A DNA stretch of 64,000 nt from Pseudomonadota bacterium. Its GTDB lineage: Bacteria; Pseudomonadota; Gammaproteobacteria; Burkholderiales; SG8-39. Below the pieces are notes generated by a model that worked only from the letters and a program-made list of their open reading frames with translations, did no database searches and had not been told where the DNA came from. Made by a program: the position numbers and the translations under genes. The DNA lies in NCBI GenBank assembly GCA_947455195.1, contig CANGMI010000003.1, positions 261,620 through 325,619 on the forward strand, read 5' to 3'. Of this stretch, positions 50,382-59,062 are shown piece by piece (position 1 is the first letter of the stretch; each line of letters opens with the position of its first letter).

Positions 50382-51814
50382 AGCTGAAAGGCCAGCCAGA
50401 GCAACAGCCCCTCGGCCGTGTCGCGAAAGATCGAGGGGCGACGTGCCGGGTAGACGCTGGCATCGGCCGCAGCACGCGCAGCCCAGCCCCGAAGCCACGC
50501 AATGTCCTGCGCGTCATAGAACGCGACCATCGCCTCGAAGTTGAGAAAGAGGCTGCGGCCGTCCAGGTTCACTGAACCGCAAAGCGCCATCGATTCGTCG
50601 ATGACCACCAGCTTGGCATGCAGCATGGTGGGGGCGAACCGCACCGTGACACCGGCGTGCACGAGGCTGCGCAGACCGCGGTGGCGGGCAATATCTGCCA
50701 GCGGATGGTTGGAGCGCGCGGGCAGCAGCAGGTCAACCACCACGCCACGCCCTGCCGCGTGGCGCATGGCCTCGAGCAAACCATCATCGGGCACGAAGTA
50801 GGGCGTCACCGCAATCACCCTTGACTCGGCTCGATACAGTGCCGTGAGCAGCAGGGCGTAGACCGTATCCTCGGCCTGGTCGGGGCCACTGGCAATCACC
50901 TGAGCGGCATGCGCGCCTGCAGGCAGTGCGGGTTCAGTCAGGCGGCGTCGCGAGGCCATCGAGCGAGCGCCTGCCGCATGGGCCCAGGTCGCCTCGAACA
51001 GGTCGAGCGCCTGCACCGCCAGCATTCCGCGCGCCTCGAAGGTGAGATCGATCCAGGGGCCGCGTTCGTGGTGACTGGTGAAGTATTCGGCACCCAGATT
51101 GCGGCCGCCGGACCAGCACACCCCCGCATCGGCGATGGCCAGCTTGCGGTGGCAGCGCGCATTGGCGTGGCCCCGCGGCGACCAGCGCAGCATCGGCATG
51201 AACCAGCGCACCTGCACGCCGGCTTCGCGCAATCGGCGTAGCCGCGCGCGTGAAGTCAGGAAGCCGCCAAAACCATCGATGAGCACGCGCACTTGCACGC
51301 CACTGCCGGCGGCACGCGCGAGGCGCATCGCGATATCGGCTCCGACGGCATCGTCGCGCCACAAGTAGGTGCTCAGATCGATGCGCTCTCGTGCCCCGTC
51401 GATGAGGGTCTGAAGCGAGGCCAGAGACCGGGGGCCGTCTTCATGGAAGACCAGCGCTTCGTTCGCAACCGGTGGCGCGATGCCCATGCCATTCAGTGTG
51501 GCCGCAGCCCAGCGGGGCGCAGGCGAGGCAAGACCGGATTCGGAACCCGCCAGCGCCGCACCAGCGATGGCGCCAGCCGCCCCATCCCGCCGGGCCTGCC
51601 GGCCTGCGGATCGCAACTTGCGCGTGCCAAAGAGCAGATAGAGCGGTACTGCGACGTAGGGCAGCAGCACGATCAGCAGCACCCAGGCAATCGCTGCAGG
51701 GCTGCGGCGATGCTCACGCCGCAGGTGGGTGATGACCACATAGAGGAGCAGACCACCGAGCACGCTCGCCAGGTGCAGCGAGAGGGGAATGGCATCGAGC
51801 CCGAATCGGGACAC
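50378..51814 (-). CDS. cardiolipin synthase-like phospholipase D protein
   Basis: 478 aa membrane protein. Two N-terminal helices (about 13-30 and 41-62) precede two phospholipase D motifs: H222-K224-D229 (CHRKLAIAD) and H399-K401-D406 (LHAKLVVID). This is the ClsA-like arrangement that joins phosphatidylglycerol molecules into cardiolipin at the inner membrane. All catalytic residues are kept. It stands alone on the minus strand, downstream of a cupin gene, and is not obviously tied to the catabolic modules. Confidence 0.92.
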   Translation of the reverse strand: MSRFGLDAIPLSLHLASVLGGLLLYVVITHLRREHRRSPAAIAWVLLIVLLPYVAVPLYLLFGTRKLRSAGRQARRDGAAGAIAGAALAGSESGLASPAPRWAAATLNGMGIAPPVANEALVFHEDGPRSLASLQTLIDGARERIDLSTYLWRDDAVGADIAMRLARAAGSGVQVRVLIDGFGGFLTSRARLRRLREAGVQVRWFMPMLRWSPRGHANARCHRKLAIADAGVCWSGGRNLGAEYFTSHHERGPWIDLTFEARGMLAVQALDLFEATWAHAAGARSMASRRRLTEPALPAGAHAAQVIASGPDQAEDTVYALLLTALYRAESRVIAVTPYFVPDDGLLEAMRHAAGRGVVVDLLLPARSNHPLADIARHRGLRSLVHAGVTVRFAPTMLHAKLVVIDESMALCGSVNLDGRSLFLNFEAMVAFYDAQDIAWLRGWAARAAADASVYPARRPSIFRDTAEGLLLWLAFQL

Positions 51815-51844
51815 GGCCGAGTTTCCCGCGGCGATCGGCCCCGC

Positions 51845-52315
51845 TCAGTGCCCGGTATCGCGATGGATGTTGTCGACCCAGCGCACTTCCTCGGGCTCTT
51901 CCACCATCGGGATGTTGAGGTTCACCACCACCGGCTCCTGACCGGTACGCACCAGCACGCACGAGAGCGGCGCCTTGTCATCGGCGTTGATCTCCTGATG
52001 CGGCACGTAGGGCGGTACGTAGATGAAGTCGCCCGGGCCCGCCTCGGCGATGAATTCGAGCTGATCGCCCCAGCGCATGCGGGCACGACCACTCACGATG
52101 TAGATGACGCTCTCCACGGGTCCGTGGTGGTGCGCGCCCGTCTTGGCATTGGGGTGGATCACCACGGTGCCGGCCCAGAGCTGCTCGGCACCGGTGCGCG
52201 CGTGCGTGATGGCAGCGGCGCGGTTCATGCCCGGCGTCTGCGCCGTGTTGATGTCGAGTTCATTGGCATGGACCACGCGCACGCCACTGTTGCGCCACTT
52301 CGATTCGTCAGTCAT
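51845..52315 (-). CDS. cupin-domain protein
   Basis: 156 aa single cupin domain with a full first motif GAHHHGPVESVIYIVSGR (metal-binding HHH and Glu) and a second motif AGPGDFIYVPPYVPHQE ending in the fourth ligand His. A metal-dependent role, such as a small dioxygenase or isomerase, is likely. The opening GVRVVHANELDINTAQTPGM resembles other stand-alone catabolic cupins. It is divergent from the ornithine cyclodeaminase homologue at 52442 across 126 bp. The substrate is unknown. Confidence 0.86.
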   Translation of the reverse strand: MTDESKWRNSGVRVVHANELDINTAQTPGMNRAAAITHARTGAEQLWAGTVVIHPNAKTGAHHHGPVESVIYIVSGRARMRWGDQLEFIAEAGPGDFIYVPPYVPHQEINADDKAPLSCVLVRTGQEPVVVNLNIPMVEEPEEVRWVDNIHRDTGH

Positions 52316-52429
52316 GAGCCTGCCACTCCGGTGCCGGTGGGAATACCCCTATTGTGCACCGGGTGGTCCGGGTCGCGGCAGTGGGACGCATCAAGCAGAC
52401 GCTATCATGAGTCACTGCCGATCCAACCC

Positions 52430-52433
52430 GAGG
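52430..52433 (+). promoter_or_regulatory. ribosome binding site supporting a TTG start
   Basis: GAGG at 52430-52433 is followed by 8 nt and TTG at 52442, the only start codon near the first conserved residues of the ornithine cyclodeaminase homologue. No in-frame ATG or GTG lies close upstream. Confidence 0.65.
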
Positions 52434-52441
52434 TCATCTGC

Positions 52442-53476
52442 TTGAAACTGCGCATCCTCTCCGAACGAGACTGCCGTGCCGTGCTCGACATGAGCCACGC
52501 CATCGAACTGCAACGCGAAGCCTTCCAGCATCTGGCCGAAGGGCGTGCGGTCGGCGGGCTGCGCAGCGTGGCGCAGGGCACCGAGCCGCCGAGCGTCACC
52601 ATCTTCAACCCGTGCTTTCTTGCCGGCGGCGGCGGGTTCGGGGTGAAGGTCGTGTCCGACTTCGAGCAGAACACCGCCATCGGGCGCACCCGGCTCACCG
52701 CGCTCGTGGCTGTCTTTGATGGCGCATCGGGTTACCCCGAAGCGGTGATGGAAGGGGGCTACCTCACCGATGTGCGCACCGGGGCCGGGGTGGCACTGGC
52801 AGCACGGCTGATGGCCCGCCCCGAGAGTCGATCGCTGACCCTCATCGGTGCCGGGCGCATCAGCGCCCATGTGCTTTCGGCCGTGGCCGAGGTGTTCGAC
52901 CTGGAGCGGGTGCAAGTGCATACCCGCAGCCGCGCCCGCGGTGAAGCCTTCGTGGCTGCGGCCCGGGCGGCGGGCGGTCGGATACCCGATCGGATCACCC
53001 TCACCGACGACCCCGCTACGGCGGTCGCCGAATCCGATCTCGTGATCGCCGCAACCACGGCGAGCACACCCGTGATTCAAGGCAACTGGCTGCGCGCGGG
53101 CACCTTCGTCGCCTCGGCCGGCAGCTATTCGGCCGCGGCACGCGAAGTGGATACGCGAACCATCGAGCGCGCCGCGGTGCGTGTGGTGGACAGCGTGCGC
53201 GACAGCCTCGATCGGGTGGGCGACTACGTGATGCCGCTGGCCGAGGGCGCCATCGAACGCAGCTCGGTGGTCGACTTCGGTCAGGTAGTGGCAGGCCTCG
53301 TGCCGGGACGCACGAGCGCGACCGACATCACCTACTTCAAGTCATGCGGCGTTGCTGCGCAAGACCTCATCACGGCACAGTTCATCGCACGAGCCTGTAC
53401 GGCGCGGGGCCTGGGCACCGTGGTCGACATCGGTGGCGACGAGCCACCCGCCAACGGAAGCAAGACCCATGCATGA
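52442..53476 (+). CDS. ornithine cyclodeaminase/mu-crystallin family protein
   Basis: 344 aa from a TTG start (see the adjacent ribosome binding site). NAD(P)-binding is shown by LTLIGAGRISAHVLSAVAEV (about residues 134-153), and GGYLTDVRTGAGVALAARLM is the typical preceding helix. Members include ornithine cyclodeaminase, delta-1-pyrroline-2-carboxylate reductase, alanine dehydrogenase and tauropine-type enzymes, so it works on an amino or imino acid. Its stop lies 8 bp inside the dihydroorotase-like gene, which makes a coupled pair; it may consume the product of that protein. Confidence 0.88.
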   Translation: MKLRILSERDCRAVLDMSHAIELQREAFQHLAEGRAVGGLRSVAQGTEPPSVTIFNPCFLAGGGGFGVKVVSDFEQNTAIGRTRLTALVAVFDGASGYPEAVMEGGYLTDVRTGAGVALAARLMARPESRSLTLIGAGRISAHVLSAVAEVFDLERVQVHTRSRARGEAFVAAARAAGGRIPDRITLTDDPATAVAESDLVIAATTASTPVIQGNWLRAGTFVASAGSYSAAAREVDTRTIERAAVRVVDSVRDSLDRVGDYVMPLAEGAIERSSVVDFGQVVAGLVPGRTSATDITYFKSCGVAAQDLITAQFIARACTARGLGTVVDIGGDEPPANGSKTHA

Positions 53477-54866
53477 CCTTGCCATCACCTCAGCCACGCT
53501 GGTCACCTCGAGCGGGCGGCGACACGCCACGATCGTGATCGATGCGGGCCGGATCAGTGCGCTGCTCGAGCCTGGTGCGCAGGTCGATGCGCGAGAGATC
53601 ATCGACGCCTCGGGCCTCCTCGTGCTGCCCGGTCTGGTCGATGCCCATGTGCATCTGCGCGACCCCGGGCTCACCCACAAGGAAGACTTTGCCAGCGGCA
53701 CCGCTGCGGCCGCGGTGGGTGGCGTCACGACCGTGATGGTGATGCCCACCGACCGGCCCATGACGACAACGGCCGCGCTTCTCGAAGAGAAGCGCCATCT
53801 GGGCGAGGGTCGTGCGCAGGTGGACTTCGCGCTGCAGGCGCTGGTGGGTCCGGGCACCGAACCGGGCGAGGTCGAGCGGCTTGCCGCGGCGGGTGCCATC
53901 TCGTTCGAACTCTTTCTCGCCGACATGGCGGCACCGATGCAGGTGAACACGGGGGCAGAACTCCTGGCCTGTCTGCGTGCCGTGGCGGCCACCGGCCGGG
54001 TGGCCGGCATCAGCGCCGGTGACGAGAGCATCGTGGCGGCATACACACAGCCCGGCATGCACGAGCAGGCGAGCAGCCGCGAGGCGTTCCTGCGCTCGCG
54101 ACCTGCAGTGGCCGAGGCCATGGGTCTTGCGCGCGCACTTGTCGCCGCCCAGGCTGCAGGGGCGCGCGTGCACATCCGTCAGATGAGCAGCGCGCAGGGG
54201 CTGGCGGTGCTCGAGGGACTGCGAGGCACAGGCAGCCTTGATGGCGAGCCCTCTGCCGGGTCGCCGGACGTCTCTCGCATCGACGTGACGAGCGAGGTCA
54301 CGCCGCACAACCTGCTGCTCGACGAGGGCTTCGTGAAGGTGCTCGGGCCGGTGGCCAAGGTACTGCCCCCGTTGCGCCGCGCGCACGACCTTGCCTGCTT
54401 GCGCACCGCCTTGCGTGAAGGGCGCATCGACATGGTGGCCACGGACCACGCGCCGCACCTGCCTGCCGAGAAAGCCGCTGGCAACGTCGATCTGGCACTG
54501 GCGCCGGGAGGCCTCGCGGGCCTGCAGACCTGGCTGCCGCTCATGCTCTCGATGGTTTCCGACCGCCTGCTCGACGAGAGCACGCTGGTGCGGGTCTGCT
54601 GCGAGGCGCCGGCACGCCGGTTCGGACTGTGGCCACGCAAGGGCTCGCTTGAACCCGGTGCCGATGCCGATCTGGTGCTCATCGACCCGCGTCGCCCGTT
54701 CACCATCCGCAATGCCGATCAACAGAGCCGCGCCGCGCAGACGCCGTTCGACGGACGACAGACACCCGCCACGCCCGTGCTTACCCTTCTGCGCGGCGAA
54801 GTGATTGCGCGCGAAGGTCAACGGGTCGGCAAGGCACGAGGGCGACTCGTCACGCCGGCTGACTAG
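53469..54866 (+). CDS. dihydroorotase/hydantoinase-family protein with missing metal ligands
   Basis: 465 aa with the overall fold and length of dihydroorotase or hydantoinase. H60 and H62 (DAHVHLRD) and D326 (ATDHAPH) are kept. The bridging lysine is replaced by E147 (ISFELFLAD), the fourth ligand His by S182 (GISAGDE), and the fifth by Q238 (VHIRQMS). The complete paralogue at 44517 has Lys, His and His at these places. It may be a single-metal enzyme with a different reaction, or a non-catalytic partner. It overlaps the ornithine cyclodeaminase homologue by 8 bp. Confidence 0.88.
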   Translation: MHDLAITSATLVTSSGRRHATIVIDAGRISALLEPGAQVDAREIIDASGLLVLPGLVDAHVHLRDPGLTHKEDFASGTAAAAVGGVTTVMVMPTDRPMTTTAALLEEKRHLGEGRAQVDFALQALVGPGTEPGEVERLAAAGAISFELFLADMAAPMQVNTGAELLACLRAVAATGRVAGISAGDESIVAAYTQPGMHEQASSREAFLRSRPAVAEAMGLARALVAAQAAGARVHIRQMSSAQGLAVLEGLRGTGSLDGEPSAGSPDVSRIDVTSEVTPHNLLLDEGFVKVLGPVAKVLPPLRRAHDLACLRTALREGRIDMVATDHAPHLPAEKAAGNVDLALAPGGLAGLQTWLPLMLSMVSDRLLDESTLVRVCCEAPARRFGLWPRKGSLEPGADADLVLIDPRRPFTIRNADQQSRAAQTPFDGRQTPATPVLTLLRGEVIAREGQRVGKARGRLVTPAD

Positions 54867-54964
54867 CGCAACGTCAGCCGGGCGATTGCCAGGCCGCCCA
54901 GTGGCCGGATGCCGATGTCCGGCCAACGGACGGACAGAAGTCTGCCTCTTGCAGACGCACCCCT

Positions 54965-56185
54965 TCAGAGCGCCACCGTCTCCAGCCGCTCCACCACACC
55001 GGCCAGGGCTTCACAGCCCAGGACGATGTCGGCCTCATCGGTGTTCTCGACGATGTCATGACTGCGCCCGCCGATGCTCGGAATGAAAAGCATGGCCGCA
55101 GGCATGAACCGGCCGACAATCATCGCGTCATGACCCGCACCGCTCACCATGCGCATCGAAGGCACCGACAGTTCCCCGGCCACGCCATCGATCAGCGCCA
55201 CCAGGCGCGAATCCATGAGCGTGGGAGTACTGCGTGCAATCGACTGCGCCGACACCGCAACACCGCCCCGGCCATCGGCGGCTGCAACCTGGGCAAGGAA
55301 TGCGGCCTCGACCCGATCGAGCACCGCCAGTTCGGTGTCGCGAAACTCGACCACCATCGAGGCTTCGGCGGGCACCACGTTGGCTGCACCGGGCAAGACG
55401 CTCATCACGCCGACGTTCCAGACCGTGTCAGGCCCACCGAGCCCCGCGATGGCCTCGTGCACCCAGTGCGCCAGGCCGATGAGCGAACGCGCGGCATCGC
55501 GACGCAGATTGATCGGGGTCGTGCCAGCGTGATCGGCCTGCCCCTTGCAGATGACCCGAAAGCGGCGGATGCCGACGATGCCGGTGACCGCACCCAGGCG
55601 CAAGGCAGCCGCCTCGAGGCGTGGCCCCTGCTCGATATGCGCCTCGAGGTAGGCCACATGGCGGGCCGGGTCCCGCAACCACACTGCGTCACCGTAGCCC
55701 GCGCGCGCGATCGCCTGCGGCAGGGTCTCGCCAGCCGGCGTGCGCGCGGCCGCGAGTTCACTCTCGGGCAAATCGGCACAGAAGGCACGACTTCCAAGAC
55801 ACGAAAGATAGGTGCCTTCCTCGTCCTGGAACGAAGCCACGTCGACACCGAGGGTGGTGGCGCGCCCCTGTTCGATGCGCGAGCGCGCGATCTCCAGACC
55901 GTAGACCACGCCCATCGCCCCATCGAGCCAGCCGCCGCGCGGCACCGTATCGGTGTGCGAGCCAATCACCACGGCGCGCGCAGCGCCCGGCGTGACACCG
56001 GCCACATTGCCCACCCGATCGATGCGCGCCTCGAGCCCCGCCGCCTGCATGCGCTCAACCAGCCAGCGGCGGGCTTCGATATCGGGGGCGGAGAACGACA
56101 CCCGGTCGACCCCGGTACCGCAGGCACCGAAGCGAGCCAGCGCGCGCAGGTCGGCCATCAGGCGAGCGGCATTGATACGACTCAT
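54965..56185 (-). CDS. M20 amidase: N-carbamoyl-L-amino acid hydrolase/allantoate amidohydrolase type
   Basis: 406 aa. Two-metal site: IGSHTDTVPRGGWLDGAMG (first His and bridging Asp), FQDEEGTYL (Glu pair), YLEAHIEQGP (third His) and the late SHDIVENTDE (last His). The HIEQGP motif and the GQADHAGTTP lid sequence are signatures of the carbamoylase, allantoate and ureidopropionase branch, distinct from ArgE/DapE. It would release an L-amino acid from an N-carbamoyl intermediate. It ends a five-gene minus-strand operon and lies 3 bp after the maleate-isomerase-like gene. Confidence 0.93.
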   Translation of the reverse strand: MSRINAARLMADLRALARFGACGTGVDRVSFSAPDIEARRWLVERMQAAGLEARIDRVGNVAGVTPGAARAVVIGSHTDTVPRGGWLDGAMGVVYGLEIARSRIEQGRATTLGVDVASFQDEEGTYLSCLGSRAFCADLPESELAAARTPAGETLPQAIARAGYGDAVWLRDPARHVAYLEAHIEQGPRLEAAALRLGAVTGIVGIRRFRVICKGQADHAGTTPINLRRDAARSLIGLAHWVHEAIAGLGGPDTVWNVGVMSVLPGAANVVPAEASMVVEFRDTELAVLDRVEAAFLAQVAAADGRGGVAVSAQSIARSTPTLMDSRLVALIDGVAGELSVPSMRMVSGAGHDAMIVGRFMPAAMLFIPSIGGRSHDIVENTDEADIVLGCEALAGVVERLETVAL

Positions 56186-56188
56186 GAT

Positions 56189-56959
56189 TCAGATCTCCAT
56201 CAGGCGCCCAAGCCCGGCGGGCCGCGCCGAAACACCCGCCACCCGCAAGGCCGACCAGAGCAGCGTCTGATTGGATCCGAGCACCGGAATTCCGCACCGC
56301 GACTCGAGCGCCTCGATGCTGCCGAAGGTGGGCAGGTCGGTGGCGAGCAGGACGATGGCCTGCGCGCCGCGAGTGTCCATGGTGCCGACAAAATCGACCA
56401 GACGCGCATTGTCGACCGTGGGTACTTCGCGCATCTGCACGATATCGAGCGTGGCATGACCGGTGATCGTGTAGCCGGCCGCCTCGAAGAAGGGGGGTGC
56501 AAGATCATGAATGGCCTGGGGATACGGTGTGCCGAGGGCAAAGCGATGCACCCCCAGCGCGGCGAGTGCATCACGCAGCGCGGTCCACGCCGACAGGCAG
56601 GGCGTGCCGGTGCGCGCCGATAGCGCGGCCATCTTCTCTTCGCTCCACTGCCGGTTCATGATGAAAGTGGTGACCATGTCGGCATAGGCGATGACATCGA
56701 CGCCGGTGGCTGCCAGTTCATCGACCGCGCGCTCGACCTCGGCCTCCATGCGCTCGATCGCCTCGTGGGTGAGCGCGCCGCGCGCCATGATGCGGGTGGC
56801 GTAGGCCGCCACGCCCGCGGGGAGGCGCGACCACCATTCCGGTTCGATCACCGAATTGTTGGCGGGCACCACGACGCCGATACGACCACCCGCGCCATAG
56901 ACTGCACCGCCTCGGGGTGAGGCCCCTGCCACGGCAGCAGGCTCAGTCGGGGGTGGCAT
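56189..56959 (-). CDS. maleate isomerase/Asp-Glu racemase-fold enzyme
   Basis: 256 aa. GGRIGVVVPANNSVIEPEWW is the standard start of maleate isomerases and arylmalonate decarboxylases. ATDLPTFGSIEALESRCG and GIPVLGSNQTLLWSAL follow the family, with a Cys in CLSAW and another in SRCG; the canonical Cys positions are not clearly both occupied. ATG 56959 lies 17 bp inside the end of the receptor gene upstream. It is similar in type to the product of the gene at 39665. Coupling to a carbamoylase suggests racemisation or isomerisation of the amide substrate, as hydantoin racemases also use this fold. Confidence 0.84.
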   Translation of the reverse strand: MPPPTEPAAVAGASPRGGAVYGAGGRIGVVVPANNSVIEPEWWSRLPAGVAAYATRIMARGALTHEAIERMEAEVERAVDELAATGVDVIAYADMVTTFIMNRQWSEEKMAALSARTGTPCLSAWTALRDALAALGVHRFALGTPYPQAIHDLAPPFFEAAGYTITGHATLDIVQMREVPTVDNARLVDFVGTMDTRGAQAIVLLATDLPTFGSIEALESRCGIPVLGSNQTLLWSALRVAGVSARPAGLGRLMEI

Positions 56960-57941
56960 TGGAGAGCCTGATGGCCAGCGCCCAGCGGGCGATTTCACGT
57001 TCGAGAAACCCGCCGAACTCGGGTCCATTCATGAACTGCACCGTCATGCCGGTCTTCTCGAAGGTCTGCACGACCTCGGGCAGCGCAACGATGCGGCGCA
57101 ATTCGGCCTCGAGACGCGCCACGATGGCGGGGGGCGTTCCAGCAGGGGCCATGATGCCGGTCCAGCCGCCCATTTCCATCTGCGGGTAGCCCTGCTCGAT
57201 CATCGTGGGCACATCGGGCAGGAGCGGGCTGCGCTGGGCGCTGGTGACCGCCAGCGCCCGGATCTTGCCGGCACGGATGTTCTGGTAGGAGATCGACAGC
57301 GAATCGAACATGAAGTCGACATCGCCCGCGAGAATGGCTGCCGTGGCTGCCGGTGCGCCGCGAAACGGCACATGGAGGGCATCGTATTTCGCGTAGTACT
57401 TCATCAGCTCACCCGAGAGCTGGATGGTGGTGCCGGTACCGTTGGAGGCAAAGTTGAGCTTGCCCGGATTGCGCCGCGCAAACTCGACGAACTCGGCCAC
57501 GCTGCGCGCGCTGATGCGACTGCCCACCACCAGCACATTGGGTACGCTGCCAAGGAGCGCGATCGGAACGAAATCGCGCTTCATGTCAAAAGGCACCGAA
57601 GGATAGAGCGTGACGCTGATCGCGTTGGGCGGGCCGGCCAGGAGCAGCGTGTGGCCGTCAGGGCTCGCCTTGGCCACATGGTCGGTACCGATGTTGCCGC
57701 CCGAACCCGAGCGATTCTCGACCACCACCGGTTGCCCGAGGATCTCGCCCAGCTTCGGCGCGACCACCCGGGCACTGAAGTCGGTGATGCCTCCTGGCGG
57801 AAAATTCACGATGAGACGCACCGGCCGGGTCGGCCAGGCCTGAGATTGAGGCTGGGCCAGCGCAGCCACCGACACGAGGCTGGCAGCGCCCACGCCGGCA
57901 AGAAGCCGGGCGGCGCGCATCAAGGTGGGGGATGAGGTCAT
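56943..57941 (-). CDS. tripartite tricarboxylate transporter (Bug/TctC) receptor, copy 8
   Basis: 332 aa. The start at ATG 57941 gives a signal peptide ending SVAALAQ. The ligand loop is LIVNFPPGGITD, followed by ENRSGSGGNIGTDHVAKASPDG and LHVPFRGAP. It is the third gene of the operon from 60028 and sits directly after receptor copy 9 (63-bp gap), so two different receptors are produced from one transcript. The loops differ (NFPPGGITD here, PSPPGGVTD there), which argues against simple redundancy. Confidence 0.93.
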   Translation of the reverse strand: MTSSPTLMRAARLLAGVGAASLVSVAALAQPQSQAWPTRPVRLIVNFPPGGITDFSARVVAPKLGEILGQPVVVENRSGSGGNIGTDHVAKASPDGHTLLLAGPPNAISVTLYPSVPFDMKRDFVPIALLGSVPNVLVVGSRISARSVAEFVEFARRNPGKLNFASNGTGTTIQLSGELMKYYAKYDALHVPFRGAPAATAAILAGDVDFMFDSLSISYQNIRAGKIRALAVTSAQRSPLLPDVPTMIEQGYPQMEMGGWTGIMAPAGTPPAIVARLEAELRRIVALPEVVQTFEKTGMTVQFMNGPEFGGFLEREIARWALAIRLSNATPD

Positions 57942-58004
57942 GGTGTCTCTGGTCTTCTGGTGAATCAGCCAGCCACATTGTAGGGGCAGCAATGCCACCC
58001 CGCT

Positions 58005-59048
58005 TCAGTCGGCCGTTGCGCCCGAGACCTTGACCATGCGGCCCCAGGTGACGAGTTCATCGCGCATCAGTTGCCGGAAACTCGCCGGGGTGCTGGTCAT
58101 GGGCTCAAGGCCATTGCGCGAGAGCACCTGCTCGACGAACTCGGTCGAGCGCACCACACGCGTGATGTCGGCGGCCATGCGCTCCACCAGCGGCTCGGGC
58201 ATGTGCGCCGGGCCCACCACCCCGAACCAGGAAGTCACTGCGAGGCCCGGTATGCCCTGCTCGCGCACCGTCAGCAATTCGGGACGCGACGCCAGCCGCG
58301 CGGGCGTGGTGGCCGCGAGCAGGCGCAGCTTGCCCTGGCGCACGAACGGGTCAGCCACATTGAGGTTCACCACCATCAGCGCGATTTCGCCGGCGACCAG
58401 ATCGGTCATGGCCGGGGACGCCCCCTTGTAGGGCACGTGCACGAGATCAATGCCATTGGCCTGGCGAAAGTTCTCGATCGCGATATGGGCATAGGTGCCC
58501 ACCCCCATCGTGCCGTAACTGAAGGCACCTGGGCGCGCTTTGGCCAGCGCAACGAGCTCGCGCATGGTCCGGGCCGGTATCGCCGCGTTGACTACCAGCA
58601 CCGGAAAATTCTCGGCCACCAGCGCCACCGGCGTGAAATCGCGCAAGGTGTCGTAGGGCAGATTGCGATACAGATGCGGGTTCACCACGAAGGTAGCCGC
58701 TTCGGTCAGAAAGAGCGTATGCCCGTCGGGGGGCGACTTCACCAGCATCTCGGCCGCAATGATCTTGCCGGCCCCGGGCTTGTTCTCGACGAGCACCGGG
58801 TAGCCCCACGCTTGCGCCAGACGCTGCCCGAGCATGCGCCCGAGCAGGTCGGTAACGCCGCCGGGCGGGCTGGGCAGGATGATCTTGACCGGACGGTTGG
58901 GAAAGGCGGGCGCGCCGGCAGCGGCACTCACCGCCGAGGCGTTGGCTGGCGAGGCTTGTGCCACGACCTCCCCCATGCAGGCCATCTGGGCCAGCACGAC
59001 AGCGAGCGCGCTGCCCAGCCGTAACCAGAGAGCCCGCGCACCCGGCAT
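58005..59048 (-). CDS. tripartite tricarboxylate transporter (Bug/TctC) receptor, copy 9
   Basis: 347 aa. The signal peptide is followed by an unusually long Ala/Ser linker (ASPANASAVSAAAGAP) before the mature fold at AFPNRPVKIILPSPPGGVTD. The second signature is ENKPGAGKIIAAEMLVKSPPDG, and HVPYKGASP is canonical. GAGGGC precedes ATG 59048. It begins 14 bp after the amidohydrolase gene stop, so it belongs to the same transcript. Confidence 0.93.
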   Translation of the reverse strand: MPGARALWLRLGSALAVVLAQMACMGEVVAQASPANASAVSAAAGAPAFPNRPVKIILPSPPGGVTDLLGRMLGQRLAQAWGYPVLVENKPGAGKIIAAEMLVKSPPDGHTLFLTEAATFVVNPHLYRNLPYDTLRDFTPVALVAENFPVLVVNAAIPARTMRELVALAKARPGAFSYGTMGVGTYAHIAIENFRQANGIDLVHVPYKGASPAMTDLVAGEIALMVVNLNVADPFVRQGKLRLLAATTPARLASRPELLTVREQGIPGLAVTSWFGVVGPAHMPEPLVERMAADITRVVRSTEFVEQVLSRNGLEPMTSTPASFRQLMRDELVTWGRMVKVSGATAD

Positions 59049-59062
59049 TTCGCTGCCCTCGA

